Shown here: positions 34,404 to 43,523 of the stretch, in pieces
How positions within the stretch are numbered: the first letter of the stretch is position 1
Layout: each line of letters begins with the position of its first letter
Assembly (NCBI GenBank): GCA_964422725.1
Contig: CAYRCC010000005.1
Coordinates: forward strand, 1 to 64,000
Origin: CAKSNH01 sp964422725
GTDB lineage: Bacteria > Bacillota > Clostridia > UBA1381
Length of the DNA: 64,000 bases
Direction of reading: 5' to 3'
Translations under genes and position numbers: made by a program
Notes under the pieces: generated by a model
Database searches by the model: none
Seen by the model: the letters and a program-made list of their open reading frames with translations, nothing else
Told to the model about the DNA's origin: nothing

Positions 34404-35705
34404 GTGCATATTTATGATATTATCAAAAAAAAGCGTGACGGCGGCGAGATGACGGAGTGTGAAACGGAGTTTTTCATAAAAGGTATGGTAAACGGCGAAA
34501 TACCGGATTATCAGGTGTCGGCACTGCTTATGGCTATATACTTTCAAGGTATGACAGACCGCGAAATGTCAGCATTGACTATGGCAATGGCATATTCGGG
34601 TGACGTTATTGATTTGTCGGGTGTCGGCGGTGTTACGGCGGATAAGCACAGCACAGGCGGTGTGGGGGATAAAACCACATTGATAGTTGCACCGATTGTT
34701 GCGGCACTCGGCGGAAAAATTGCTAAAATGTCAGGCGGCGGTTTGGGGCATACAGGCGGTACTAAGGATAAACTGGAGTCGATTGAGGGGTTTAAAACGA
34801 ACATTGCACCGTCGGACTTTTTAAAACAGGTAAGCGAAATAGGTATATGTCTTGCGAGTCAGTCGGGAAATCTCGCACCGGCGGATAAAAAAATGTATGC
34901 ACTTCGTGATACAACGGCGACTGTGGAAAGTATACCGCTTATCGCGTCAAGCATTATGAGTAAAAAGATTGCCGCCGGAGCGGAAAATATAGTGCTGGAC
35001 GTGAAAACAGGCAGCGGTGCGTTTATGAAAACAGCGGCAGACAGCAGAAAACTTGCGGAGAAAATGGTAAGTATAGGTAAAAGCGCAGGAAAGCGTATGT
35101 GTGCGGTTATAACCAATATGGATATTCCGCTTGGATGCGCGGTGGGGAATGCTCTGGAGGTTAAAGAGGCGATTGAGGTGATGTGCGGCGGCGGAGATGC
35201 GGATTTGCGCGAGATTTGCGTTGTGCTTGCGGTGAATATGCTTATGCTTGTGAACGGAAAGAGCGAGGCTGAGTGCCGAGATGACGTTTTAAAGGTGTTG
35301 GAAAACGGCAGTGCGTTTGAAAAGTTTAAGCAGACGGTTAAAGCGCAGGGCGGTAATGCCGAGTGGATAGATAATCCGCAGTTGTTTCCAAGTGCGGATA
35401 TTAAAGAGTGTGTTACGGCGGCTGAAAACGGCTATATATCGCGTATGAACGCCGAGAAAATCGGTATTGCGGCGATGCGGCTCGGTGCCGGCAGAGAAAA
35501 GGTCGGTGACAGCATAGATTACAGTGCCGGAATAATTTTAAAGAAAAAGACGGGGGATTATGTAAAAAAGGGAGATGTCATAGCGGTAATGCATACAAAT
35601 GACAGACAAAAGCTTTCTTGGGCGTATGAGGTTTTTGACGGTGCTTTGGAGTACAGTGCCGAAAAAATCGTCAAGCCCGCACTTATTTATGATATTGTAA
35701 GATAG
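34404..35705 (+). CDS. pdp: Pyrimidine-nucleoside phosphorylase
   Basis: This splits uridine, thymidine or deoxyuridine with phosphate; the sugar phosphate goes to DeoB. The 433-residue protein carries the glycosyltransferase-family signature SGVGGVTADKHSTGGVGDK, GGGLGHTGGTKDKLESI, and the C-terminal barrel-sandwich domain. GTG 34404 is the likely start (HIYDIIKKKRDGG), with AGGGAG 8 bases upstream; a TTG at 34380 would overlap cdd. It is the last gene of the salvage operon; deoC is not present here. Confidence 0.95.
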   Translation: MHIYDIIKKKRDGGEMTECETEFFIKGMVNGEIPDYQVSALLMAIYFQGMTDREMSALTMAMAYSGDVIDLSGVGGVTADKHSTGGVGDKTTLIVAPIVAALGGKIAKMSGGGLGHTGGTKDKLESIEGFKTNIAPSDFLKQVSEIGICLASQSGNLAPADKKMYALRDTTATVESIPLIASSIMSKKIAAGAENIVLDVKTGSGAFMKTAADSRKLAEKMVSIGKSAGKRMCAVITNMDIPLGCAVGNALEVKEAIEVMCGGGDADLREICVVLAVNMLMLVNGKSEAECRDDVLKVLENGSAFEKFKQTVKAQGGNAEWIDNPQLFPSADIKECVTAAENGYISRMNAEKIGIAAMRLGAGREKVGDSIDYSAGIILKKKTGDYVKKGDVIAVMHTNDRQKLSWAYEVFDGALEYSAEKIVKPALIYDIVR

Positions 35706-35710
35706 ATATA

Positions 35711-35750
35711 TGACTGTCGGTTTAATGACCATTAACCGGCAGTCATTTTG
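35711..35750 (+). terminator. Terminator of the deoD-pdp operon
   Basis: ATGACTGtCGGTT pairs with AACCGgCAGTCAT around the centre, followed by a short T run. Confidence 0.82.
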
Positions 35751-35833
35751 CGGTGTTTTTAGTTAATTTGCTTATGCGGCGGTGTAAAATAAAATAATAT
35801 GTGTGCTAATGTTAAAAATTAATCAAAATAATA

Positions 35834-35862
35834 TTGATTTTAAGTCAATACTGTAATATAAT
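35834..35862 (+). promoter_or_regulatory. Promoter of the pur genes
   Basis: TTGATT (35834-35839), a 17-base spacer and a perfect TATAAT (35857-35862) are present. The -35 overlaps a small dyad (ATTGA with TCAAT). No purine riboswitch core is visible in the leader. Confidence 0.7.
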
Positions 35863-35873
35863 AAACTGTGTAT

Positions 35874-35896
35874 CAAATTGTGAAATGAACAATTTG
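35874..35896 (+). promoter_or_regulatory. Leader dyad CAAATTGT/ACAATTTG before purC
   Basis: A perfect 8-bp inverted repeat with a 7-base centre lies just past the expected start of transcription. It may be a repressor site or a small 5' hairpin. It does not resemble the PurR box of Bacillus. Confidence 0.4.
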
Positions 35897-35979
35897 CGTT
35901 AAATTATATTCAGCGAATTAGTTTTGACGGCGGTCATACTTAATTAAACTGAAGCAAAATGAAAGGAATAGGTAAAATT

Positions 35980-36687
35980 ATGGAAAAGAAAGAAATGCTT
36001 TACGAGGGCAAGGCAAAAAAAGTATTCAAAACGTCAGATGAAAATCTGTATATCGTAGATTACAAAGACGATGCCACTGCTTTCAATGGTCTTAAAAAGG
36101 GTCAGATTTCGGGTAAGGGCGTTGTAAACAACAGAATGTCAAACTTTCTTATGCAGATAATGGAGAAAAACGGCATACCTACGCATTTTGTTGAAGAATT
36201 AAGTGACAGAGAAACTGTCGTTAAGAAAGTTACGATAGTTCCGCTTGAAGTTATTGTAAGAAACATTGCGGCAGGCAGTTTTTCAAAGCGTTTTGGCGTT
36301 GAAGAGGGAACTGTGCTTAAAAATCCTACACTTGAGTTCTGTCTGAAAGACGATGCACTGGGTGACCCTATGATTAATGATTACCAGATACAGGCAATCG
36401 GCGCGGCAACCAAAGAGGATTTGGAAACCATATCGGCAATGACGTTTAAGGTTAATGAGGTGTTGAAGGCATATTTTGCCGGAATCAATATCGAGCTTGT
36501 TGACTTTAAAATAGAGTTCGGACGTACAGCGGACGGTCAGATTATTCTTGCCGATGAAATTTCGCCGGATACTTGCCGTCTGTGGGATGCGGATACACAC
36601 GAAAAGCTCGACAAAGACCGTTTCCGCCGCGACCTCGGTAATGTTGAAGATGCTTACAGAGAAGTATTTAAGAGATTGGGACTGTAA
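35980..36687 (+). CDS. purC: SAICAR synthetase
   Basis: PurC joins aspartate to CAIR with ATP in purine synthesis. The 235-residue protein shows LYEGKAKKVF near the N-terminus, KKGQISGKGVVNN, the nucleotide-site region VRNIAAGSFSKRFG and ILADEISPDTCRLWD. ATG 35980 is preferred to ATG 35959, because the AAAGGA overlaps the latter and no ribosome site precedes it. It is the first gene of a purC-purB-purA run with gaps of 18 and 64 bases. Confidence 0.96.
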   Translation: MEKKEMLYEGKAKKVFKTSDENLYIVDYKDDATAFNGLKKGQISGKGVVNNRMSNFLMQIMEKNGIPTHFVEELSDRETVVKKVTIVPLEVIVRNIAAGSFSKRFGVEEGTVLKNPTLEFCLKDDALGDPMINDYQIQAIGAATKEDLETISAMTFKVNEVLKAYFAGINIELVDFKIEFGRTADGQIILADEISPDTCRLWDADTHEKLDKDRFRRDLGNVEDAYREVFKRLGL

Positions 36688-36705
36688 TTTAGGAGTGATA
36701 AAACG

Positions 36706-38136
36706 GTGAATAATACATATGAAAGTCCGCTCAATTCAAGATATGCAAGCAAGGAAATGCAGTACATTTTCTCGCCGGACAAAAAGTTTTCCACATGGCG
36801 CAGGCTGTGGGTTGCACTTGCGGAATCGGAAAAAGAGCTCGGACTTGATATTACAGATGAACAGATTGAGCAGATGAAAGCTCATATCGAAGATATAAAT
36901 TACGATGTTGCAAAAGCGCGCGAAAAGGAAGTGCGCCACGATGTTATGTCGCACGTGTATGCGTACGGTGTGCTTTGTCCGGCGGCAAAGCCTATAATAC
37001 ATTTGGGCGCTACAAGCTGTTATGTGGGTGATAACACCGATATTATTATAATGACCGAGGCTCTTGCGCTTATCAAGAAAAAGCTTGTAAATCTTATAAA
37101 TGAGCTTGCAAAGTTTGCCGAGGCGAATAAGGATTTGCCTACACTGGCGTTTACGCATTTTCAGCCGGCACAGCCGACAACGGTGGGTAAGCGTGCGAGT
37201 TTGTGGCTTGAGGATTTGATGCTTGATTTGGAAGATGTGGAATATCAGCTTTCAAAGGCGAAACTGCTCGGCTGTAAAGGAACGACAGGTACGCAGGCGA
37301 GCTTTATGGAGCTTTTTGACGGTGACCACGAAAAATGCCGAGAGCTTGACAGGCGTATTGCGCAGAAAATGGGCTTTGATTCGTGTTTCCCTGTAAGCGG
37401 ACAAACGTATCCGAGAAAATTGGATTCGCAGATGCTTAACGTTTTGAGCGGTATTGCGCAGAGTGCGTATAAGTTTTCAAACGACATAAGGCTTTTACAG
37501 CATTTGAAACAAATCGAAGAGCCGTTTGAAAAATCGCAGATTGGTTCGTCGGCTATGGCATATAAGAGAAACCCTATGCGCAGTGAAAGAATAGGTTCTT
37601 TGGCAAGATATGTAATTGTCGATGCGCTTAATCCGGCAATTACCGCCGCGACACAGTGGTTTGAACGCACGCTTGATGATTCGGCAAACAAGAGAATAAG
37701 TGTTCCGGAGGCATTTTTGGCAGTTGATGCGATACTTAGCCTGTATATTAATGTTGTTGACGGATTGGTTGTTTATCCGAAGGTGATTTATCAGCAGTTT
37801 ATGAGGGAAATACCGTTTATGGCGACTGAAAATATTATGATGGACGCAGTGAAAAAAGGCGGTGACCGTCAGGAGTTGCACGAGAAAATCAGAGTACATT
37901 CGATGGAGGCGGGCAAAACCGTAAAGGTTGAGGGCAAAGATAATGATTTACCGCAGAGAATTGCGGCAGACCCTAGCTTTGGACTTACACTTGACGAAAT
38001 TATGGCTATAATGAAACCTGAAAATTTTGTCGGACGTGCGCCGGAACAGGTTGAGGAATTTCTTAAAGACTGTGTAAATCCTGTTTTGGAGAGAAATAAG
38101 GATTTGCTCGGTGTGGAAGTTGAAATTAATGTATAA
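36706..38136 (+). CDS. purB: Adenylosuccinate lyase
   Basis: PurB removes fumarate in two steps: SAICAR to AICAR, using the PurC product, and adenylosuccinate to AMP, using the PurA product. Both partners are encoded beside it. The 476-residue protein has the fumarase/aspartase-superfamily signature GSSAMAYKRNPMRSE at about residues 279-293 and TFTHFQPAQP-like sequence (AFTHFQPAQPTTVG). The start is GTG 36706 with AGGAGTG about 10 bases upstream. Confidence 0.96.
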   Translation: MNNTYESPLNSRYASKEMQYIFSPDKKFSTWRRLWVALAESEKELGLDITDEQIEQMKAHIEDINYDVAKAREKEVRHDVMSHVYAYGVLCPAAKPIIHLGATSCYVGDNTDIIIMTEALALIKKKLVNLINELAKFAEANKDLPTLAFTHFQPAQPTTVGKRASLWLEDLMLDLEDVEYQLSKAKLLGCKGTTGTQASFMELFDGDHEKCRELDRRIAQKMGFDSCFPVSGQTYPRKLDSQMLNVLSGIAQSAYKFSNDIRLLQHLKQIEEPFEKSQIGSSAMAYKRNPMRSERIGSLARYVIVDALNPAITAATQWFERTLDDSANKRISVPEAFLAVDAILSLYINVVDGLVVYPKVIYQQFMREIPFMATENIMMDAVKKGGDRQELHEKIRVHSMEAGKTVKVEGKDNDLPQRIAADPSFGLTLDEIMAIMKPENFVGRAPEQVEEFLKDCVNPVLERNKDLLGVEVEINV

Positions 38137-38200
38137 TAATTGAGACAGTTCCTGTGAGGTATTGTCGAAAAATAAAAATTGAGATAAAGGTTGTGAAATA

Positions 38201-39472
38201 ATGGTTAAAGCTATTGTAGGCGCAAACTGGGGCGACGAGGGTAAGGGAAAAATTACCGATATGCTTGCCGCAGAATCTGATATAGTAATACGTTTTCAGG
38301 GCGGTGCTAATGCCGGACACACTATTATAAATGATTACGGAAAGTTTGCACTTCATTTGATGCCGTCGGGTTCATTCAATCAGAATGTTGTAAATATTAT
38401 AGGTAACGGTGTTGCGCTCAATATTCCGGCACTTATGAAAGAGATGGACGAAATTGTATCCAGGGGAGTACCTAAGCCGAAACTGCTCATTTCGGAGCGT
38501 GCACAGGTTTTGATGCCGTATCACGTTTTGCTCGACACATACGAGGAGGAACGTTTGAGCGATAAACAGTTCGGTTCCACAAAGTCGGGTATTGCACCGT
38601 TCTATTCGGATAAGTTCGCAAAAATCGGTTTTCAGGTTTGGGAGCTGTTCTCAGATACACTGAGAGAAAGATTGGAGGCGGTACTTGAAGTTAAGAATTT
38701 GATTCTTGAGCACGTTTACCATAAGCCTAAAATTGACGTTGACGAGCTTTACAATACACTTTTGGAGTACGGAAAAATGGTTAAGCCGTATGTTGTAAAC
38801 TCGGTTGAATATATGCACAACGCTATAAAAGACGGCAAAAAGATACTTCTTGAAGGACAGCTCGGTTCGCTGAAGGACCCTGACTTCGGTATTTATCCTT
38901 TTACAACGTCGTCGTCGACGGTTGCCGGTTACGGTGCGGTCGGAGCTTGTATACCACCGTATGAGATAAAGGATATTGTTACGGTTGTAAAGGCATATTC
39001 AAGTGCAGTCGGTGCGGGTGCGTTTGTAAGCGAGATTTTCGGCGAAGAGGCTGACGAATTAAGACGTCGCGGCGGCGACGGCGGTGAGTTCGGCGCAACA
39101 ACGGGTCGTCCGCGCCGTATGGGTTGGTTTGATGCGGTGGCTACGCGTTACGGCTGTATGGTTCAGGGTTCGACGGAGGTAGCGTTTACCGTACTTGATG
39201 TACTTGGTTATCTTGATGAAATTCCGGTGTGTGTAGGCTATGAGATTGACGGTGAGGTTACCAATGTATTCCCTACGACGGATAAGCTAAACAGAGCAAA
39301 GCCGGTGCTTGAGGTGCTTCCGGGTTGGAAGAGCGATATACGCGGTATAACCAAGTATGAGGACCTTCCGGAAAATTGCCGTAAATACATAGAGTTTGTG
39401 GAAAAGCAGATTGGTGTACCTATTACGATTGTTTCAAACGGTCCGGGCAGAAAAGATATAATATTCAGATAA
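38201..39472 (+). CDS. purA: Adenylosuccinate synthetase
   Basis: PurA joins aspartate to IMP with GTP, the committed step to AMP. The 423-residue protein begins with the P-loop-like GANWGDEGKGKITDML and shows FQGGANAGHTI (catalytic His), GATTGRPRRMGWFDAV and VSNGPGRKD near the C-terminus. It closes the pur run and is followed by a strong terminator shared with the convergent flavoprotein gene. Confidence 0.97.
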   Translation: MVKAIVGANWGDEGKGKITDMLAAESDIVIRFQGGANAGHTIINDYGKFALHLMPSGSFNQNVVNIIGNGVALNIPALMKEMDEIVSRGVPKPKLLISERAQVLMPYHVLLDTYEEERLSDKQFGSTKSGIAPFYSDKFAKIGFQVWELFSDTLRERLEAVLEVKNLILEHVYHKPKIDVDELYNTLLEYGKMVKPYVVNSVEYMHNAIKDGKKILLEGQLGSLKDPDFGIYPFTTSSSTVAGYGAVGACIPPYEIKDIVTVVKAYSSAVGAGAFVSEIFGEEADELRRRGGDGGEFGATTGRPRRMGWFDAVATRYGCMVQGSTEVAFTVLDVLGYLDEIPVCVGYEIDGEVTNVFPTTDKLNRAKPVLEVLPGWKSDIRGITKYEDLPENCRKYIEFVEKQIGVPITIVSNGPGRKDIIFR

Positions 39473-39483
39473 AAATACATTAA

Positions 39484-39534
39484 AACAGCCGCGTGTCAAA
39501 CCTCGAAATAAGTTTGGCACGCGGCTGTTTTAAT
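39484..39534. terminator. Bidirectional terminator between purA and the flavoprotein gene
   Basis: ACAGCCGCGTGtCAAAC pairs with GTTTGgCACGCGGCTGT. The stem is followed by TTTT on the plus strand and, read the other way, by T residues on the minus strand. Confidence 0.9.
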
Positions 39535-39554
39535 GCCGTTTAACAATTTGGTTA

Positions 39555-40133
39555 TCACAGCAGACTTTCGTAAAAGAGCTGTGTTTTTCTCTGTATAATT
39601 TCTTTACAGCTTTCTTGTTTGTCCACAGGCATACCACTCCACATTTTACCCCATATTACTACCGATGTGTAATGTACTCGGCGCGCCCCCCAACTCGCCA
39701 GACTGTCAGCTAACGCTCGTACCGGCGGTTCGATATCTTTTTTAGGAGTTATCGACAGTATAAGTGCGGATTTGAAAGCGTCATTAAGCTGTGAATTGTC
39801 AGACGGCAGTTTATTTGCGAAATGGTCCAAAAATGATTTTATGTGTCCGTCGGCGGCAAGCGAAAATACAGACGCGCATATAATAATTGCATCTGCACTG
39901 CGTATATTTTCAAGCACATCATACACAGCCTTTGCAAACCGGCATTTGTCTTCCTGTATAAACGAGGAGTCGGCGGTACAGGCGTAACAGCCGTGACACA
40001 AATACGGTATATCCTTCGGCAGCTTGTATTCAAAAAAGCTGACATTATTGTTTGATATTGTTTTTTTAATAAGCCTTATTGCTTTATCGGAATTATTGCT
40101 AGGTTCACTGCCTTGCAAAATACATATATTCAA
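39555..40133 (-). CDS. FMN-reductase/flavodoxin-fold protein
   Basis: A 192-residue flavodoxin-like protein of the NADPH-dependent FMN reductase family. It begins ICILQGSEPSNNSDKAI (FMN phosphate loop) and has a Cys-containing segment CHGCYACTADSS plus EDKC, as in the iron-sulfur-flavoprotein-like branch, then SADAIIICASVFSLAADGHIKSF-type contacts. The start is TTG 40133 with GGGAG about 8 bases upstream. A consensus promoter lies upstream. The LytTR regulator gene starts divergently 252 bases away and might control it. The reaction is unknown. Confidence 0.75.
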   Translation of the reverse strand: MNICILQGSEPSNNSDKAIRLIKKTISNNNVSFFEYKLPKDIPYLCHGCYACTADSSFIQEDKCRFAKAVYDVLENIRSADAIIICASVFSLAADGHIKSFLDHFANKLPSDNSQLNDAFKSALILSITPKKDIEPPVRALADSLASWGARRVHYTSVVIWGKMWSGMPVDKQESCKEIIQRKTQLFYESLL

Positions 40134-40190
40134 GTAATCACTCCCTTGCAGATAGAATACTGCGTATTTATCGTTTTTTGTATCAACTAT

Positions 40191-40219
40191 ATTATATATG
40201 CAAATCGTTCATATATCAA
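40191..40219 (-). promoter_or_regulatory. Promoter of the flavoprotein gene
   Basis: On the minus strand, TTGATA (40219-40214), a 17-base spacer and TATAAT (40196-40191) are present. Confidence 0.7.
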
Positions 40220-40324
40220 TGTTTTTTTCTTAAAAAATTAAGTGTTTTTCTATAATTGATGTAAAACAGAACATTTAATAATTAGAGAAATAGCTGTCAA
40301 TTTGATGAAATTTTATCCGAGGTA

Positions 40325-40354
40325 TTGAAAAACAATGCAAAAATATGATACAAT
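40325..40354 (+). promoter_or_regulatory. Promoter of the LytTR regulator gene
   Basis: TTGAAA (40325-40330), an 18-base spacer and TACAAT (40349-40354) lie about 30 bases before the ATG. Confidence 0.55.
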
Positions 40355-40385
40355 TAATAATATTAGTCGTAGATGAGGTGATGAA

Positions 40386-41186
40386 ATGCAGGAATCGGGA
40401 TATATAACGTTTTTTATAAACAGAAAAGAGGTTATTGTAAGTATACGCACAATTATCTATGTTATTACGGATGGGAAATTTGTGGAAATTCATACAAGCA
40501 GCGGACTGGTACATAAAACACGTATGAAGTTTTCGGATATTGAAGATGCGCTCGGCGATGATTTCATCAAAATTCATCGCGGTTGCATTGTTTCGGCAAT
40601 GGCAATACATGAGGTGAACGAAAGAATAAGCCTCAGCAACGGTGAAACCTTGATATATACACGGCGCAAGAAAAGGGAAATACTAAATTCGCTGGAGAAA
40701 ATCCAAAAAAATATGATTGACAGTTTTAATCAGGACGGAATACCTATGACAGATGAGGAGTATAAGGCACATTACAAAAGCTTTGAAAAAATGCCCTTTG
40801 CTTTTACCGATATTGAACTTATTTTTAACGATGAATCAAAAGCTGTGGACTGGGTATTTCGATACGTAAACAAAGCCTTGGTTGAACTGGAAAAGGTGTC
40901 TATTGATAAGCTGATAGGTTATTCGTTTAAAAGCGTGTTTCCCAATATGGACGAAAAATGGCTGCGCGCTTACGAACGCGCCACGCTGTACGAGGAAACT
41001 CTCGAAATTATAGATTACAGTCCGGAAATAGATACTAATCTGAAGGTTATTTGTTTTCCGACATTTAAGGGTCATTGCGGCTGTATATTGTTTAATATAG
41101 GTGATATCAAATTTATAAAAAGCAGTAACGATGCCGAAAAAGCTCTGATGCTGTATCTGGGGCAGATGGTGAAAAATGGCAATTAG
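40386..41186 (+). CDS. LytTR DNA-binding protein with C-terminal PAS-like domain
   Basis: A 266-residue regulator. Residues about 5-105 form a LytTR domain (IIYVITDGKFVEIHTSSG, FIKIHRGCIVS), which binds DNA in the LytTR mode. Residues about 130-266 look like a PAS-type sensory module (FTDIELIFNDESKAVDWVFR, LIGYSFKSVFPN, WLRAYERA). There is no receiver domain, and the order (DNA-binding first, sensor last) is the reverse of most response regulators, so it probably senses a ligand directly. GAGGTG precedes the ATG. Its target may be the divergent flavoprotein gene or its own promoter. Confidence 0.8.
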   Translation: MQESGYITFFINRKEVIVSIRTIIYVITDGKFVEIHTSSGLVHKTRMKFSDIEDALGDDFIKIHRGCIVSAMAIHEVNERISLSNGETLIYTRRKKREILNSLEKIQKNMIDSFNQDGIPMTDEEYKAHYKSFEKMPFAFTDIELIFNDESKAVDWVFRYVNKALVELEKVSIDKLIGYSFKSVFPNMDEKWLRAYERATLYEETLEIIDYSPEIDTNLKVICFPTFKGHCGCILFNIGDIKFIKSSNDAEKALMLYLGQMVKNGN

Positions 41187-41307
41187 CGCGAATTAAATGC
41201 GGTTGATAGCCGATGTGTGTTTTCACAAAGAGCAGATGCAAAATGTGAATTTTTATTCTAAAAAACAATTCAAAATAAAATTAATTATACAACAAACAAA
41301 ATTTTAC

Positions 41308-41336
41308 TTTACACGAACATATATTCGTGGTATAAT
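41308..41336 (+). promoter_or_regulatory. Promoter of the radical-SAM DNA-repair-type pair
   Basis: TTTACA (41308-41313), a 17-base spacer and TATAAT (41331-41336) are close to consensus. A LexA-like box fills the spacer. Confidence 0.75.
41314..41327. promoter_or_regulatory. LexA (SOS) box 1
   Basis: CGAACATATATTCG matches the Firmicutes LexA consensus CGAACrnryGTTyG with one mismatch. It lies between -35 and -10, where LexA would block polymerase. Confidence 0.7.
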
Positions 41337-41344
41337 ATTATTAA

Positions 41345-41358
41345 CGAATATATGTTTT
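41345..41358. promoter_or_regulatory. LexA-like box 2
   Basis: CGAATATATGTTTT matches the LexA consensus with two mismatches. It lies just downstream of the expected transcription start, 31 bases from box 1. Confidence 0.45.
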
Positions 41359-41413
41359 AATACACGATAGGCGGTATTTGTTTATGGTGCTGTCGCTTGG
41401 GAGGAAAAGTAAA

Positions 41414-42736
41414 ATGGACGTATTTGATAAACTCAAAATATTGACTGACGCGGCTAAATATGATGTTGCTTGCACGTCGAGCGGAGTTAACAGAGGTGCA
41501 AAGAAAGGCGCAATAGGCAGTGCGGCGGCGTGCGGTATTTGCCATTCGTTTGCCGGCGACGGAAGATGTATTTCGCTTTTGAAAGTGCTTATGACAAATT
41601 CGTGTATTTATGATTGCAAATACTGCTTAAACAGGCGTTCAAACGATACTGTCCGCGCGACGTTTACACCCAGGGAGCTTGCGGATTTGACTATGAATTT
41701 TTATAAACGCAACTATATTGAGGGCTTGTTTGTAAGCTCGGGTGTGATTAAAAATCCTGATTATACTACCGAAAGACTTATAGAAACGCTGAGTATCCTT
41801 AGAAATGAATATATGTTTAACGGTTATATCCACGCGAAAGCAATACCGGGTGCCTCACCGCTGTTGCTTGATAAATTGGGTATGCTTGCCGACCGTATGA
41901 GCGTAAATATAGAGTTGCCGTCGAATGACAGTCTTGAAAAGCTGGCACCCGACAAGACAAAAAATGCAATATTTACGCCGATGAAGTTCATTAAAAATCG
42001 TGCACAGGTCAATAAAAACGAGCTTGTGAAATATCGCGCCGCACCGAAGTTTGTGCCTGCCGGACAGAGTACACAGATGATAGTCGGGGCAACGCCCGAC
42101 AGCGATTACAGTATTTTAAGGCTGAGTGAGGGATTGTATAATAAATATAAGCTGAAAAGAGTGTTCTATTCGGCGTATATACCTATAAATGAACACAGTA
42201 TGTTGCCGTCGCTCGATACAAAACCGCCGCTTTTGCGCGAACATAGGCTGTATCAGGCGGACTGGCTGCTTAGATTTTACAATTTTAAGGCAGATGAAAT
42301 TCTGGACAGCGCACACCAAAGCTTTAACCCATATTTGGACCCTAAATGTAACTGGGCGGTTAATCATATGAATATGTTTCCGGTTGAAGTAAATACTGCC
42401 GATTACAATGAGCTTTTGCGCGTGCCGGGACTCGGAGTTGTAAGTGCGCGGAAAATAGTGACGGCGCGGCGAAATACAAAGCTGAATTTTGAGCATTTAA
42501 AGAAGCTTGGAGTAGTGCTGAAAAGAGCAAAATACTTTATTACGTGCGGCGGTCGTGCGATTGACGGACTGAAATTGACGGAACAATCTATGCTGACAGC
42601 TATGATGAGTAAAAATGCGCTTAATATGTTTAACGAAACAATGTCCATAACGCATCCTGTAGAACAGCTTACATTTTACGATGAAAACAGATGTATTGAG
42701 GAGGATATAAGAAAATGCTTGACGGGGCAGATGTAG
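41414..42736 (+). CDS. Radical SAM protein, putative DNA modification/repair
   Basis: A 440-residue radical SAM enzyme of the type annotated as putative DNA modification/repair protein (TIGR03916-like). The iron-sulfur motif is C64-IYD-C68-KY-C71. The C-terminal part has a helix-hairpin-helix (ELLRVPGLGVVSARKIV, about residues 336-352) that suits DNA or nucleic-acid binding. ATG 41414 is chosen because GGGAGG lies 9 bases upstream; an ATG at 41378 lacks one. It overlaps its partner gene by 22 bases. LexA-like boxes in its promoter support a role in DNA damage. The exact substrate is unknown. Confidence 0.88.
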   Translation: MDVFDKLKILTDAAKYDVACTSSGVNRGAKKGAIGSAAACGICHSFAGDGRCISLLKVLMTNSCIYDCKYCLNRRSNDTVRATFTPRELADLTMNFYKRNYIEGLFVSSGVIKNPDYTTERLIETLSILRNEYMFNGYIHAKAIPGASPLLLDKLGMLADRMSVNIELPSNDSLEKLAPDKTKNAIFTPMKFIKNRAQVNKNELVKYRAAPKFVPAGQSTQMIVGATPDSDYSILRLSEGLYNKYKLKRVFYSAYIPINEHSMLPSLDTKPPLLREHRLYQADWLLRFYNFKADEILDSAHQSFNPYLDPKCNWAVNHMNMFPVEVNTADYNELLRVPGLGVVSARKIVTARRNTKLNFEHLKKLGVVLKRAKYFITCGGRAIDGLKLTEQSMLTAMMSKNALNMFNETMSITHPVEQLTFYDENRCIEEDIRKCLTGQM

Positions 42737-43458
42737 AGTACAGCTATGACGGAACTCTTGACGGATTTTTCTGCTGTGTTTTTGAGAGCATTTCCCAAAA
42801 AGAATTTCCGACGGCGATTTATTCGCCGGCTGATATGCAGATGAGCCTTATAAGACCGAAAGAGATAGAAACCGAGGCGGTGAAAGCGGCGCGTGTGCGC
42901 AGTTCAATACCCAAAATACATTCAGAGGCACTTATATTTGTACAGAAAGCGTTTTGTACGTGCCTTGAAAATAAGGAGATTCATATTTTAAATTTTCTGC
43001 GAATGGGGTATAAGCTCGGCGCAAAAGTGATGTATATGTTGGCTGACGATACGGTGAGCATACTGAATAAGGCTGTGCGCCATCTTGAAAGTGAGGCGCA
43101 TTTGTATTTGGGCTTTGTAAGGTTTTCAATATTTGACGGTGCAATGACGGCACAGATTGAGCCTAAAAACTTTGTGCTTCCGATGTTGGTGCGGCATTTT
43201 TGCAGTCGTTATCCGGAAGAACATTTTATGATATACGATAAAACACACAGTGCCGCGCTTATATATGAGCCGTACAGCTGCAAAATAATTCCGGCGGAAC
43301 AGCTGACTGCACTGACTCCCGATGAAGATGAATTGAAGTACAGAAAGCTTTGGAAAATGTTTTACAATACAATTGAGGTGGAGGGCAGACACAATCCCAA
43401 ATGCCGTATGACTCAAATGCCGAAAAGATATTGGAAAGAGATGACAGAGTTTTGGTAA
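42715..43458 (+). CDS. Partner protein of the radical SAM enzyme (DUF4130 type)
   Basis: A 247-residue protein of the DUF4130/TIGR03915-like family, described as probable DNA metabolism proteins and sometimes fused to uracil-DNA glycosylase domains. Recognisable parts are the N-terminal YSYDGTLDGFFCCVFES and the C-terminal RHNPKCRMTQMPKRYWKEMTEF-type region. GAGGAGG precedes the ATG, which lies inside the end of the radical SAM gene, so the two are translated together. These two families usually occur together, which supports a joint function in DNA repair or modification. Confidence 0.88.
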   Translation: MLDGADVEYSYDGTLDGFFCCVFESISQKEFPTAIYSPADMQMSLIRPKEIETEAVKAARVRSSIPKIHSEALIFVQKAFCTCLENKEIHILNFLRMGYKLGAKVMYMLADDTVSILNKAVRHLESEAHLYLGFVRFSIFDGAMTAQIEPKNFVLPMLVRHFCSRYPEEHFMIYDKTHSAALIYEPYSCKIIPAEQLTALTPDEDELKYRKLWKMFYNTIEVEGRHNPKCRMTQMPKRYWKEMTEFW

Positions 43459-43523
43459 GAGTGCCGATGTGAGTGTATGCGCTGTTGCGAATCGGTATTA
43501 ATGTTGAAAAATGTAAGATTGAT

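Noticed and set aside
35750..35979. Purine riboswitch before purC
   Set aside because: The three-helix core with its conserved loop sequences is not present; only a simple dyad is seen.
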